Positions 46,439-55,964 of a DNA stretch of 64,000 bases are shown here, piece after piece; the first letter of the stretch is position 1, and every line of letters starts with the position of its first letter. The notes under the pieces were generated by a model, which was not told the origin of the DNA, did not search any database, and saw only the letters and a program-made list of their open reading frames with translations. Made by a program: the position numbers and the translations under genes. This stretch comes from Streptomyces sp. NBC_01233 (lineage in GTDB: Bacteria; Actinomycetota; Actinomycetes; Streptomycetales; Streptomycetaceae). The stretch lies in assembly GCF_035989305.1 (NCBI RefSeq), contig NZ_CP108514.1, positions 5,185,501 through 5,249,500 of the forward strand. The letters are read 5' to 3'.

Positions 46439-46927
46439 TCAGGCGCGGGCGGTGGACTCAGGGGCCTGGTCGTCGTCCTCGGGGAGTTTGAGTACGTGCT
46501 CCAGGAAGAGGGCGGCGGCGATGACGGCCACCCCTGCCAGGACCGAGAATCCGGCGTACCAGGCCTGGTCGCGGCGGGCGGGGATGTCCAGGGAGTCGGT
46601 CAGCAGGAAGACGCCCACCCCGCCGTACATGCCCGCCACGAGCGCCGCCACCAGCGCGCTGGCTTGGCCGAAGACCACCGCTCGGGCCGCCATCAGCGGC
46701 TCCACGCCCTTGGCCCCGGGGCGGCGCTCGCGCTGGGCCTTGAGACGGGACCGCATGGACAGGGCCGTGGCCAGCAGCACCGCCGCGATGACGCCGAGAA
46801 CGATCGGTGCGGCCAGCGGAACGCCGGGCAGCGTGCCGTACGCGTTCCACAGCCGGGCGCCCGCCCAGGACAGGATCCCGGCGACCACGAAGATGCCCGC
46901 CAGGACCGCCGGCCTCAGTTGCTTCAC
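46439..46927 (-). CDS. DUF3180 membrane protein
   Basis: The 162-residue protein has four membrane helices (LAGIFVVAGILSWAG, PIVLGVIAAVLLATALSM, ASALVAALVAGMYGGVG, LAGVAVIAAALFLEHVL). DUF3180 genes accompany folK in actinobacteria. It is the last gene of the leftward folate operon and ends five bases from the stop of the homing-endonuclease-like gene. Confidence 0.9.
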   Translation of the reverse strand: MKQLRPAVLAGIFVVAGILSWAGARLWNAYGTLPGVPLAAPIVLGVIAAVLLATALSMRSRLKAQRERRPGAKGVEPLMAARAVVFGQASALVAALVAGMYGGVGVFLLTDSLDIPARRDQAWYAGFSVLAGVAVIAAALFLEHVLKLPEDDDQAPESTARA

Positions 46928-46981
46928 TTGCCCGTTCCCCGCTTTCCGCGCCGATCAGTCAGGCAGTCCACAGGGTAACGA

Positions 46982-47590
46982 CTACTCCGGGAGGTGGAGT
47001 TCCAGGTCGGGGCGCGGCGTGACGCCGCTCAGGCCGGTTTCGGCCAGCAGCGCGGCGACCGGGCCGCGGCCCGGGATCTGGGCCTCCGGGTCGATGTCGT
47101 GCCAGGGGGCCAGCACGAAGGCGCGCTGGTGGGCGCGCGGGTGCGGCAGGGTGAGGACGGGGTCGTCGGAGACCCTGTCGGCGTACGCGACGATGTCCAC
47201 GTCGATCGTGCGGGGGCCCCAACGCTCCTCGCGGACGCGGTCGAAGGCCTCCTCGATGGCGTGGCCGCGCTCCAGGAGCGAGGACGGGGGCAGCGTGGTC
47301 TTCACCGCGACGACGGCGTTGAGGTACGAGGGCTGCGAGCCGGGCTCGACGCCCCACGGCTCGGTCTCGTAGACGGGGGACACGGCCTTGACCCGCAGGC
47401 CCGGGGTGTCACCGAGGGCGTCGATGGCGCCCTGGAGGGTCTCCAGCCGGTTGCCGAGGTTCGCGCCGAGCGCGATCACGGCCCCTTTGGGGTTGGAGAG
47501 GGTGACGTCCGCCGCGTCGACCGTCTCGACGACGGAGGCGGGTACCGGCTGGACGGTGGGGTCGCTCTGAGCGTTCAGTCCGTTGTTCAT
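46982..47590 (-). CDS. folK: 2-amino-4-hydroxy-6-hydroxymethyldihydropteridine pyrophosphokinase
   Basis: The 202-residue enzyme transfers pyrophosphate to the pterin alcohol before FolP. Signatures are VIALGANLGNRLETLQGAI, PVYETEPWGVEPG and RWGPRTIDVDIVAYADR, then LPHPRAHQRAFVLAPWHDID. The ATG at 47590 overlaps the folB stop (ATGA), so translation is coupled. A 30-residue N-terminal extension precedes the conserved fold. Confidence 0.95.
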   Translation of the reverse strand: MNNGLNAQSDPTVQPVPASVVETVDAADVTLSNPKGAVIALGANLGNRLETLQGAIDALGDTPGLRVKAVSPVYETEPWGVEPGSQPSYLNAVVAVKTTLPPSSLLERGHAIEEAFDRVREERWGPRTIDVDIVAYADRVSDDPVLTLPHPRAHQRAFVLAPWHDIDPEAQIPGRGPVAALLAETGLSGVTPRPDLELHLPE

Positions 47591-47946
47591 GCGCGGCTCC
47601 GGGTGATCGTGATGGTCACGTCGTCGAAGGGGACGGTGATGGGCGCGTCCGGCTTGTGGACGACGACCTCCACCTGCGCCACCGCTTCGTGCTTCAGGCA
47701 CTGCTGGGCGATCCGCTCGGCCAGGGTCTCGATCAGGTCCACGGGCTCGCCCTGGACGACGTCGACGACCTCTTCGGCGACTACCCCGTAGTGCACGGTC
47801 TTCGCCAGGTCGTCTCCGGCCGCCGCGGGGCGGGTGTCGAGGTGCAGCACGAGGTCGACGATGAAGGTCTGGCCTTCCTCGCGCTCCCGGGGGAAGACGC
47901 CGTGGTGCCCGCGAGCCTTGAGGCCGCGCAGCGCGACACGATCCAC
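47587..47946 (-). CDS. folB: Dihydroneopterin aldolase
   Basis: The 119-residue enzyme cleaves dihydroneopterin. The GTG at 47946 follows AGGAG by eight bases and starts DRVALRGLKARGHHGVFPRE. The active-site region is KTVHYGVVAEEVV, with VNLIETLAERIA-like DLIETLAERIAQQC and the closing KPDAPITVPFDDVTITI. It is coupled to folK by an ATGA overlap. Confidence 0.95.
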   Translation of the reverse strand: MDRVALRGLKARGHHGVFPREREEGQTFIVDLVLHLDTRPAAAGDDLAKTVHYGVVAEEVVDVVQGEPVDLIETLAERIAQQCLKHEAVAQVEVVVHKPDAPITVPFDDVTITITRSRA

Positions 47947-48076
47947 GCGAATCACTCCTGCTTTCGTAGTGCTTCCGGTCCCGGGGCTCCCCGGGGCCAT
48001 GGGCCTACGCCGAGTGCGGTCGGCGTCGTCCGTCTTCGAATTTACCTGCGAAATACTCCGGGTCCCGCCGTAGGGG

Positions 48077-48520
48077 TCAGGAGGCGTCGTCCTCGTCCTC
48101 GTCCTCGGACTCCGTGAGGACGGGAGAACCGTGGTGGGACCAGAGGCGCCAGCCCTCGGATGTGCGTCGGAACACATTCGTGGCGACGACGAGCTGACCG
48201 ACGAGCGGGCCGAGTTCCCCGCCGTCCTCGGCGGGTCCGCCGCTGAGGATGTTCTCCGTGCACGTGACCAGGGCGGTGTCGCCTATCACGGTCACCTTGG
48301 TGTCGGTGAGGAAGAACTGGATGTAGTCCGTGTGGGACATGATCAGGGCGTACGAGCGGAGCACCTCGCCGCGGCCGGAGAGCACGGGCCAGCCGGGGTG
48401 CACGCAGGAGATCTCGTCCTCCAGCCAGAGCGCCGACAGAGCGTCGAAGTCCCCCCGCTCCATTGCCTCGTAGAAGGCCGTGTTGACCTCTTCGACCGCT
48501 TCGATGTCGGTTCTGCTCAC
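48077..48520 (-). CDS. NTF2/SnoaL-like protein
   Basis: The 147-residue protein has the cone-shaped NTF2 fold pattern: VEEVNTAFYEAMERGDFDAL, ALWLEDEISCVHPGWPVLSG and ATNVFRRTSEGWRLWSHHGS. It lies between folP and folB, as in related genomes, but its role in folate metabolism is unknown. Start is GTG 48520. Confidence 0.9.
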   Translation of the reverse strand: MSRTDIEAVEEVNTAFYEAMERGDFDALSALWLEDEISCVHPGWPVLSGRGEVLRSYALIMSHTDYIQFFLTDTKVTVIGDTALVTCTENILSGGPAEDGGELGPLVGQLVVATNVFRRTSEGWRLWSHHGSPVLTESEDEDEDDAS

Positions 48521-48545
48521 AGTGCTCCTTGTCGGTCGTTGAGGA

Positions 48546-49418
48546 TCAGAGTGCCCCTTCCACGGCGCGGGCCACCCGAACCGCGTCCGCGGTGGCCCGT
48601 ACCTCGTGGACCCGTACGGCCCAGGCGCCCTGATGGGCGGCGATGGCGGAGACGGCGGCCGTCGCGGCGTCGCGCTCGCGGGCGGGCGGCGGGGTGGCGC
48701 CGTCCGTGCCGGCCAGGACCCGGCCGAGGAAACGCTTCCTCGACGCGGCGACCAGCAGCGGGAAGCCCAGCGCGCGCAGCTCGGGCAGGTGGGCGACCAG
48801 GGCCAGGTCGTGCTCGGCGTTCTTGGCGAAGCCGAGGCCCGGGTCGACGACGAGCCGCTCGGGGGCGATCCCGCCGGCCACGACGGCGTCGATCCGGGCC
48901 CGGAGCTCGGCGGTGACCTCGGCGAGCACGTCCTCGTAGACGGCGAGGCTGTTCATGCCGGCGCTGAAGCCGCGCCAGTGCATCACCACGAAGGGCACCT
49001 CGGCGGCGGCGACGGCCGGGATCATGCCGGGGTCGGCGAGTCCGCCGCTGACGTCGTTGACCAGTGCGGCGCCCGCGGCGACGGCCTGGGCGGCGACGGC
49101 CGCGCGCATGGTGTCGACGGAGACGGTGACGCCCTCGGAGGCCAGGCCGCGGACCACGGGGACGACCCGGCGCAGCTCCTCCTCCTCGTCGACGCGGGAG
49201 GCGCCGGGCCGGGTGGACTCGCCGCCGACGTCGACGAGGTCTGCGCCCTGCTCGACGAGGTCGAGGCCGCGCTTGACGGCTGCGGTGGTGTCGAACCAGC
49301 GGCCGCCGTCGGAGAAGGAGTCGGGCGTGACGTTGACGACTCCCATGACCGCGCAGCGGTCCCACTCCGGCAGACCTGCGACCCGGCCCCTGCCGGTGGC
49401 TCCGCGCTTCGTGTTCAT
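48546..49418 (-). CDS. folP: Dihydropteroate synthase
   Basis: The 290-residue enzyme joins the pterin pyrophosphate and p-aminobenzoate; it is the sulfonamide target. Signatures are MGVVNVTPDSFSDGGRWFD, LVDVGGESTRPGASRVDEEE and VVDPGLGFAKNAEHDLAL, with the late SRKRFLGRVL loop. It is the first gene of the leftward folate operon. An IS30-type element lies 66 bases upstream of its start, on the promoter side, and may influence expression. Confidence 0.96.
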   Translation of the reverse strand: MNTKRGATGRGRVAGLPEWDRCAVMGVVNVTPDSFSDGGRWFDTTAAVKRGLDLVEQGADLVDVGGESTRPGASRVDEEEELRRVVPVVRGLASEGVTVSVDTMRAAVAAQAVAAGAALVNDVSGGLADPGMIPAVAAAEVPFVVMHWRGFSAGMNSLAVYEDVLAEVTAELRARIDAVVAGGIAPERLVVDPGLGFAKNAEHDLALVAHLPELRALGFPLLVAASRKRFLGRVLAGTDGATPPPARERDAATAAVSAIAAHQGAWAVRVHEVRATADAVRVARAVEGAL

Positions 49419-49483
49419 AGGTCCAAGGGTAGGGCTGACCTGGATACGGCAGGGCCCCGGCGGTCTGTCGGGCGGGTTCTAAT

Positions 49484-50929
49484 GATCCACGCAACACCCT
49501 GGAGTTCAGGGAGTTGCGGGGATCGTGGATTTCGAGGTGCTGAAGGCGAGGTTCTTCGAGGCGCTGGACAGGGAGAACGGCAGCATCACTGCTGCGGCTC
49601 GTGCAGTCGGAGTGAACCGCAACACGGCGTTCGGGTGGGCACGCCGGGCCGGAGTCCGTGGTCGCGGCAAGCCTCGCAGGCCCGGCCACCCCGGTCGGGC
49701 GGAGTACGAGCGGCTGCGTGCTGCGGGAGTCCGGCGCCGTGATGCCGCCGCGCAGGCCGGCGTCCATGAGCGCACCGCTGAGGACTGGGACCGCGGTATC
49801 CGGCAGATCGGCCACTCGCGCCTGCATCCTGACGGGCGCCGCATCGACTACAAGACCGGTGTGACCACCATCGCCGCCACCTCTTCAAGGTCGTCCCTCG
49901 CAACGGTCGAGGCCGAACTGCACCCCAGGTTTCTCACGGTGACCGAGCGAGAGCTGATCGCTGATCTGCACCGTGAAGGCCGGTCGCTGCGCGCGATCGG
50001 ACGGGCACTGGGCCGACCGGCGTCCACGATCAAGCGCGAGATCGACGCCCGGTCGGTCGATGGCGTCTACCGGCCGCACCGGGCCCAGCGGGCATGGGCG
50101 AGGAGCCGGTCGCGCCCCAAGGACTCCAAGCTCGCCCAGGACAGCCCGCTCCGCCGGTTCGTCGCGGAAAAGCTGCAGGAACAGTGGTCACCCGAGCAGA
50201 TCTGCCACGCTCTGGTCATCGAGTTCCCCGACGACGAGAGCATGCGCGTGAGCCCGGAAACGATCTACCAGGCGGTCTACGTCCAGGCCCGTGGCGGACT
50301 GCGCCGCGAAGTCGCGGCCGCGCTGCGCACCGGGCGCACTCGCCGCAAGCCGCACCGCAGCCCGGACCAGCGCACGCGCCGGTTCGTCGACGAGATGGTG
50401 ATGATCTCCGAGCGTCCTGCCGAGGTCGAGGACCGGGCAGTGCCCGGTCACTGGGAGGGCGATCTGATCGTCGGCCCCCGCAGCGAGAGCGCGATCGTCA
50501 CCCTGGTCGAGCGCTCCACCCGCTACGTCATGCTGGGGCATCTGCCCGGCGGGCATACGGCCGAGGAGGTCCGCGACGTGCTGGTGCCCTTGATCCAGAC
50601 CCTGCCCGGGCACCTGCGCGGCTCGCTGACCTGGGACCAGGGCTGCGAGATGGCCGCGCACAAGCAGTTCACCGTGGCCACAGGCGTGCCGGTCTACTTC
50701 TGCGACCCGCACTCACCCTGGCAGCGCGGATCGAACGAGAACACCAACGGCCTGCTACGGCAGTACTTCCCCAAGAGCACCGACCTGTCCGTGCACAGCC
50801 CCGAAGACCTCGAACACGTCGCCCAGCAACTCAACGGCCGGCCCCGCAAAACGCTCGGCTGGAAAACCCCAGCCGAGCGCCTGCGTGATCTACTGACGAG
50901 CACGTAGACCGTCAGGTGTTGCGAGGACC
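49484..50929 (+). mobile_element. IS30-family insertion sequence
   Basis: One transposase gene fills the element. The putative ends share TCCWCGCAACACC, at about 49486-49498 and, inverted, 50915-50927. A target duplication could not be settled, so the exact limits are uncertain by a few bases. It sits between the starts of folP and the end of the lysyltransferase gene. Confidence 0.75.
49525..50907 (+). CDS. IS30-family transposase
   Basis: The 460-residue protein starts at GTG 49525. The IS30 helix-turn-helix is LTVTERELIADLHREGRSLR with RAIGRALGRPASTIKREI. The DDE core has D in VPGHWEGDLIVG, D in SLTWDQGCEMAAHK and E in GSNENTNGLLRQYFPKST. An extra N-terminal helix-turn-helix (ITAAARAVGVNRNTAFGW) is present. 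The frame is intact, so the element could be active. Confidence 0.93.
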   Translation: MDFEVLKARFFEALDRENGSITAAARAVGVNRNTAFGWARRAGVRGRGKPRRPGHPGRAEYERLRAAGVRRRDAAAQAGVHERTAEDWDRGIRQIGHSRLHPDGRRIDYKTGVTTIAATSSRSSLATVEAELHPRFLTVTERELIADLHREGRSLRAIGRALGRPASTIKREIDARSVDGVYRPHRAQRAWARSRSRPKDSKLAQDSPLRRFVAEKLQEQWSPEQICHALVIEFPDDESMRVSPETIYQAVYVQARGGLRREVAAALRTGRTRRKPHRSPDQRTRRFVDEMVMISERPAEVEDRAVPGHWEGDLIVGPRSESAIVTLVERSTRYVMLGHLPGGHTAEEVRDVLVPLIQTLPGHLRGSLTWDQGCEMAAHKQFTVATGVPVYFCDPHSPWQRGSNENTNGLLRQYFPKSTDLSVHSPEDLEHVAQQLNGRPRKTLGWKTPAERLRDLLTST

Positions 50930-50976
50930 CCAAGAATCCGCCTCGGCCGCCGGGGCCCTGGTGGGCGTACGGGCGG

Positions 50977-52827
50977 CTACGCCGCCTGGGCCTCGCGTTC
51001 CGTTTGCTTCGGGACGGTCGCCATGTGGTTGTGGGTGCAGGTGCGGACGGGCTTGGGGCGGCGTCGGCTGGCGAAGAGGCGCGGGAGGGCCAGCGTCACG
51101 AAGCCCTCGGCCTGCATCACGGCGAAGCCGATGCGGGGCAGGTCGCGGGTGGAGCGGTAGACCATGAAGCGCGGCTCCCAGCGGGGGCGGAACTTCTCGT
51201 TGAACTTGTAGAGCGACTCGATCTGGAACCAGCGCGACAGGAAGACCAGCAGGCCGCGCCACATCCGCAGCACCGGGCCGGCGCCGATCTTCTCGCCGCG
51301 GGCGAGGGCGGCGCGGAACATCGCGAAGTTCAGCGAGACCTTCTCGATGCCGAGGCCCGGGCAGGCTTCCAGCGAGGCCACGATGAGCAGCTCGTTCATG
51401 CCGGGGTCTGCGGCGCGGTCGCGGCGCATCAGCTCCAGCGACATGCCGTCCTTGCCCCACGGGACGAAGTGCAGGACGGCCTTGAGGTCGCCGTACGGGC
51501 TGGTGTCGCCCTCCTCCACGCGGTGGGCGGTGGCGATGAAGCAGTCGCCGTCGCCGTCCTCGCCGACCCGGCCGAGGGCCATCGAGAAGCCCCGCTCGGT
51601 GTCGGTGCCGCGCCAGGCCTCGGCGGCGCCGCGCACCTGCTCCAGCTCGGTTTCGGTCAGCTCGCTGACCCGGCGGACCTTGGTGGTGTAGCCGTTGCGC
51701 TCGATGCGCTTCACCATCTGGCGGACATTGCGCATGGCGCGGCCCGAGAGGGAGAAGTCTTTGACATCGACAATCGCCTCGTCACCCAGCTCCAGGGCGT
51801 CCAGACCGGTCTCGCGGGTCCAGACCTCGCCGCCGGTCTCGCTGCACCCGACGACGGCCGGGGTCCAGGAGTGGGCCTTGGCCTCCGCCATGAACCGCTC
51901 GATGGCGCCGGGCCAGGCCTCGACGTCGCCGATGGGGTCGCCGGAGGCGAGCATCACGCCGGAGACGACGCGGTAGGTGACGGCGGCCTTGCCGCTGGGG
52001 GAGAAGACGACGGCCTTGTCGCGGCGCAGCGCGAAGTGGCCGAGCGAGTCGCGGCCGCCGTGCTTGGCGAGCAGCTCGCGCAGCTTGGTCTCGTCGTCGG
52101 TGGTGAGCCGGGCGGCCGGGTGCTCGGGGCGGAAGGCGAGGTAGATGGTGGTGAGCGCGGTCAGCATGCCGAGGGCGCCGAGGGAGTAGCCGACGGTCCA
52201 GGAGACCCGGCCGGCGTAGTCGACGGGACCCTCGAAGCCGAAGAGACCGTAGATGACGTGGGTGATCTGCTCGTACAGGCCGGGGTTGCCGACGACCTTG
52301 CCCGGGTGGACGTTGACGATGACCAGCCCGAGGCCGATGGAACCGGCGCTCATGAGAACGAAGTTCGCGAGTGCCTTCCAGCGGCTGCGGGGATCCGGCA
52401 GCGCCTTGAATTCACCCTGATGGCGCAGCAGCAGTGCGAGGAGCACCGCCGCGATGACCACGCTGATGATCGAGTGGCGGTACGCGAACTGCGCCGCCGC
52501 GCCCGCGGGCAGCAGGACGACGGCGGCCCGCCAGGCCCGCCGCTTGTGGCGCTTGAGGCCGTGGGCGAGCAGCAGGAGCAGGACGCCCGCGCTGATGGCC
52601 AGGGCTGCCGCGAACGGGCCCATGGACCCGGGCAGCACCTCGGTGACCGCGTGGATCCGGCTGTGCCGGAAGCGCGGGAAGACACCGGCCGCGATGTCCA
52701 GAAGGCCGACGATCATGACGGCCGTACCTACCAGGCCGGGCACCGCCTCCGGCTGTGGACCTCGGAGGATTCGGCGGACCCTGCTCGGAACCTGTCCCGA
52801 CTTATCGCCATCTATCCTGCTAGACAT
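50977..52827 (-). CDS. MprF/LysX-like phosphatidylglycerol lysyltransferase-domain membrane protein
   Basis: The 616-residue protein has an N-terminal membrane part (LVGTAVMIVGLLDIAAGVF, AAALAISAGVLLLLLAHGL and further helices) and a C-terminal DUF2156 domain (KHGGRDSLGHFALRRDK, KDFSLSGRAMRNVRQMVKRI, SLNFAMFRAALARGEKIG). This is the catalytic unit that aminoacylates phosphatidylglycerol. The lysyl-tRNA synthetase domain of mycobacterial LysX is absent, so charged tRNA must come from elsewhere. It follows the IS30 element and is divergent from the esterase gene. Confidence 0.9.
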   Translation of the reverse strand: MSSRIDGDKSGQVPSRVRRILRGPQPEAVPGLVGTAVMIVGLLDIAAGVFPRFRHSRIHAVTEVLPGSMGPFAAALAISAGVLLLLLAHGLKRHKRRAWRAAVVLLPAGAAAQFAYRHSIISVVIAAVLLALLLRHQGEFKALPDPRSRWKALANFVLMSAGSIGLGLVIVNVHPGKVVGNPGLYEQITHVIYGLFGFEGPVDYAGRVSWTVGYSLGALGMLTALTTIYLAFRPEHPAARLTTDDETKLRELLAKHGGRDSLGHFALRRDKAVVFSPSGKAAVTYRVVSGVMLASGDPIGDVEAWPGAIERFMAEAKAHSWTPAVVGCSETGGEVWTRETGLDALELGDEAIVDVKDFSLSGRAMRNVRQMVKRIERNGYTTKVRRVSELTETELEQVRGAAEAWRGTDTERGFSMALGRVGEDGDGDCFIATAHRVEEGDTSPYGDLKAVLHFVPWGKDGMSLELMRRDRAADPGMNELLIVASLEACPGLGIEKVSLNFAMFRAALARGEKIGAGPVLRMWRGLLVFLSRWFQIESLYKFNEKFRPRWEPRFMVYRSTRDLPRIGFAVMQAEGFVTLALPRLFASRRRPKPVRTCTHNHMATVPKQTEREAQAA

Positions 52828-52979
52828 CGCTTCCCGTTGCTCCGCGAGAGATCATGTGGCCGAAGGCCGCGACAGCCTCCGGTGTTGTGGTGCGTCCCTT
52901 AGGACGACATCGACGAGGAGCGGGTTCACTCTTTCGTCGGAAAAATCTGTCCTGCCACCAGAAAGTCGACTGACTGCTC

Positions 52980-54089
52980 ATGGGTCTCACGAGTACTACG
53001 GTTCTGGCGTTGGCCATCCTGGCCGGTGTGCTGCTCTTCGCGGCAACGGTCTGGATGTGGCCGAAGCTTTCGGGCCGCACCTGGCGCGCTGTCGCCGGCC
53101 GGATCGGGCTCCTGCTGGCGACGCAGCTTGCGCTGTTCTCGGCTGTGGGTCTCGCGGCTAACAAGTCGTTCCTCTTCTACGGTTCCTGGGCCGACCTGTT
53201 CGGCCAGGAGACGTCCATGGGCAAGGTCGTCGACCACTCGATGAGCAGCGATGACATCAAGGTCGTCGACAAGCAGAAGCTGGACGTCCCCGGGGGTGCC
53301 AAGCCCCAGGTGGGCGGTCAGATCCTGAAGGTTGCCATAACCGGCCAGAAGTCGAAGATAACGAGCCCCGGCTACGTCTGGCTCCCGCCGGAGTACTTCC
53401 AGCCCCAGCACAAGGATCAGAACTTCCCCGCGTCCATCGTCCTGACGGGCTACCCGGGCACCGCCGAGAACCTGATCAAAGGGCTCGACTACCCGATGAA
53501 GGCCTTCAGTCTGTCCAAGTCGGGCAAGATGAAGCCGATGATCCTGGTGATGCTGCGCCCGACCATCGCGCCGCCGCGTGACACCGAGTGCGTCGATATA
53601 CCCGGTGGCCCGCAGACCGAGACCTTCTTCGCCGAGGACCTCCCGCAGGCCATCACGAACACCTTCCGGGTCGGCAAGAAGCCGGAGAACATGGGCTTCA
53701 TCGGCAATTCCACGGGCGGTTACTGCGCGCTGAAGATCGCCGCGCACTACCCGCAGACCTTCGGCGCCGCCGCGGGTCTGTCCGCGTACTACGACGCCCC
53801 GGACGACCCGACGACCGGCGACCTGTTCCACGGGGACGAGAAGCTGAAGAAGCGCGCGGACGTGCTGCACAGCATCGGGAACAAGAAGCCGAGCGGTACG
53901 TCCTTCCTCGTGACCAGCAGCGAGAAGGGCGAGCCGAACCTCGGTGACACCCGGAAGTTCATCAAGAAGGTGCAGGGCCCGGACCGGGTCTCCTCGATCA
54001 TCCTCGACAGCGGTGGCCACAACTTCAACACGTGGCGACGCGAGATCCCGCCGATGCTGGTGTGGATGAGCGGACGCATCCAGGCCTGA
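52980..54089 (+). CDS. Membrane-anchored esterase of the alpha/beta-hydrolase fold
   Basis: The 369-residue protein has two N-terminal membrane helices (VLALAILAGVLLFAATVWM and LLLATQLALFSAVGLAA) and an extracellular esterase-D/mycolyltransferase-like domain. The nucleophile serine is in GFIGNSTGGYCALKIAAHYP and the catalytic histidine probably in LDSGGHNFNTWRREIP. It is divergent from the lysyltransferase gene, a pairing common in Streptomyces that suggests a shared envelope role. Confidence 0.9.
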   Translation: MGLTSTTVLALAILAGVLLFAATVWMWPKLSGRTWRAVAGRIGLLLATQLALFSAVGLAANKSFLFYGSWADLFGQETSMGKVVDHSMSSDDIKVVDKQKLDVPGGAKPQVGGQILKVAITGQKSKITSPGYVWLPPEYFQPQHKDQNFPASIVLTGYPGTAENLIKGLDYPMKAFSLSKSGKMKPMILVMLRPTIAPPRDTECVDIPGGPQTETFFAEDLPQAITNTFRVGKKPENMGFIGNSTGGYCALKIAAHYPQTFGAAAGLSAYYDAPDDPTTGDLFHGDEKLKKRADVLHSIGNKKPSGTSFLVTSSEKGEPNLGDTRKFIKKVQGPDRVSSIILDSGGHNFNTWRREIPPMLVWMSGRIQA

Positions 54090-54108
54090 GGCCGTTGACG
54101 CGGTGAAG

Positions 54109-54142
54109 GCGGAAGGGCCCGGCTTCGGCCGGGCCCTTCCGC
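54109..54142. terminator. Bidirectional terminator between esterase and opuC ATPase genes
   Basis: GCGGAAGGGCCCGGC pairs perfectly with GCCGGGCCCTTCCGC around a TTCG tetraloop, between convergent genes. Confidence 0.9.
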
Positions 54143-54149
54143 GTTCGCG

Positions 54150-55112
54150 CTACGCGTCCTGCAACTGGGCCCGGCGCAGTGCCCGGTGCACGCCCTCCGG
54201 GGTCAGTACGCCGACCAGGGCGCCGGAGTCGGGGTCGGTGACCCCGATCCGGCCCGAGTCCTCCTGCAGCAGGGCGGCGAGCGCCTCGCGCAGCGTCGCG
54301 CCCAGCTCCACGGCCGCGGCGGGAGCCTTGCCCTCGGCGGCCGCCAGGTCGGCCGCCTCGACCGCGGTGACGGCGAGCCGTTTCAGGCCCCGGTCGGAGC
54401 CGACGAAGGAGGCCACGTACGGGGTGGCCGGCGACCCGAGGACCGCCGCGGGGCGGGCGAACTGCTCGATGGTGCCGGTCCCGTAGACGGCTATGCGGTC
54501 GCCGAGCCGGATGGCCTCCTCCAGGTCGTGCGTGACCAGCAGGATCGTCTTGCGCACCGTCTTCTGCAGCGTCAGGAACTCGTTCTGCAGCCGTTCGCGC
54601 ACCACCGGGTCCACCGCGCCGAACGGCTCGTCCATCAGCAGCACCGGTGGATCGGCGGCGAGTGCGCGGGCCACGCCGACGCGCTGGCGCTGCCCGCCCG
54701 ACAGCTGCTCCGGGTACCGGCCCCCGTACACGGCCGGGTCCAGCCCCACCAGTTCGAGCAGTTCGGCTGCCCGGGCGCGGGCTTTGGCCTTCGGGGTGCC
54801 GATCAGCTGCGGCACGGTCGCTGTGTTCTGCAGCACCGTCTTGTGCGGGAACAGCCCGACCTGCTGGATGACGTACCCGATGCGGCGGCGCAGCTCGACC
54901 GGGTCGGCGGCCGCGATGTCCTCGCCGGCCAGCAGGATCCGGCCGGCGGTCGGGTCGATCAGCCGGTTGACCATCTTCATCGTGGTCGTCTTGCCGCAGC
55001 CGGACGGTCCGACGAGCGTGACCAGCTCGCCCTCCGCCACCTCGAAGGACAGGTCCTCGACGGCTGTCGTCCCGTCGGGGTAGCGCTTGGTCACATGCTC
55101 GAATCGGATCAC
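54150..55112 (-). CDS. opuCA: Glycine betaine/choline ABC transporter ATPase
   Basis: The 320-residue ATPase has Walker A in VGPSGCGKTTTMKMVNRL, signature YPEQLSGGQRQRVGVARALA, Walker B VLLMDEPFGAVDPVVRE and a C-terminal CBS-like segment (DSGRIGVTDPDSGALVGVL). Osmoprotectant import by OpuC-type systems is the usual role. The GTG at 55112 is preferred; an ATG at 55130 is possible. It is divergent from the three other transporter genes. Confidence 0.93.
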   Translation of the reverse strand: MIRFEHVTKRYPDGTTAVEDLSFEVAEGELVTLVGPSGCGKTTTMKMVNRLIDPTAGRILLAGEDIAAADPVELRRRIGYVIQQVGLFPHKTVLQNTATVPQLIGTPKAKARARAAELLELVGLDPAVYGGRYPEQLSGGQRQRVGVARALAADPPVLLMDEPFGAVDPVVRERLQNEFLTLQKTVRKTILLVTHDLEEAIRLGDRIAVYGTGTIEQFARPAAVLGSPATPYVASFVGSDRGLKRLAVTAVEAADLAAAEGKAPAAAVELGATLREALAALLQEDSGRIGVTDPDSGALVGVLTPEGVHRALRRAQLQDA

Positions 55113-55261
55113 GGTCCCATCCTTCCGCACGCGCGGTGCGGTTGTGTGAAGGGCGTGTTGCTCCGGTGCGAAGGATTCCGGCCATGGGGGGTGGTGCGGG
55201 TTATGGTCGATCGTGACTGTGTGATCGAAAGACGTGTGTTCGAAAATGGGGGGTGAGGTGC

Positions 55262-55960
55262 ATGGCGGGGCAGAACTGCCTGGTGGCGAACGACTGGATC
55301 TGCTGGGACTACGTCACCTCCCGCTCCCAGGAACTCACCGACGCCACCGTCGAACACATCTGGATCACGGGCGTGTCGGTCCTGATCGGCATCGTCGTGT
55401 CCGTGCCGCTCGCCCTGCTGGCCCGCCGCGGCCGCCACTGGGCGGCGCCCGTGCTCGCCTTCACCACGCTGCTCTACACGGTCCCCTCGCTGGCCATGTT
55501 CTCCCTGCTGCTGCCGGTCTTCGGGCTCTCGGCGGCGCTGGTGGTGACCGGGCTCGTGCTGTATTCGCTGACGATCCTGGTGCGCAACGTGCTGGCCGGC
55601 CTGGAGGCCGTGCCCGAGGAGGTGCGCGAGGCCGCGCGCGGCATGGGGTACGGGCCGGGGCGGCTGATGTGGCAGGTCGAACTGCCGCTGGCCCTGCCCG
55701 CGCTGCTCGCCGGCGTACGGATCGCCACCGTCTCGATGGTCGCGCTGACCACGGTCGGCTCCATCGTCGGCAAGGGGGGCCTCGGCAACCTCATCGCCCC
55801 GGCGGTGAACAGCTCCTTCAAGGCCCAGGTGCTCACCGCCTCGGTGCTGTGCGTGCTGCTCGCGCTCGTGGCGGACCTGCTGCTGCTGGGCATGCAGCGG
55901 CTGCTCACGCCGTGGACCAGGGCCGGAGCCCGCCCGGCGGCTTCCGGGAAGGGGGCCTGA
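55262..55960 (+). CDS. opuCB: Glycine betaine/choline ABC transporter permease 1
   Basis: The 232-residue permease has about five membrane helices and the EAA-type loop in PEEVREAARGMGYGPGRLMW. The ATG at 55262 follows GGGTGAGG. The second permease begins four bases after its stop. Confidence 0.92.
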   Translation: MAGQNCLVANDWICWDYVTSRSQELTDATVEHIWITGVSVLIGIVVSVPLALLARRGRHWAAPVLAFTTLLYTVPSLAMFSLLLPVFGLSAALVVTGLVLYSLTILVRNVLAGLEAVPEEVREAARGMGYGPGRLMWQVELPLALPALLAGVRIATVSMVALTTVGSIVGKGGLGNLIAPAVNSSFKAQVLTASVLCVLLALVADLLLLGMQRLLTPWTRAGARPAASGKGA

Positions 55961-55964
55961 GGCC

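Noticed and set aside
46439..49418. A recent inversion of the folate operon.
   Set aside because: The order is the same as I recall for other Streptomyces, so the opposite orientation to folE is probably ancestral in the genus.
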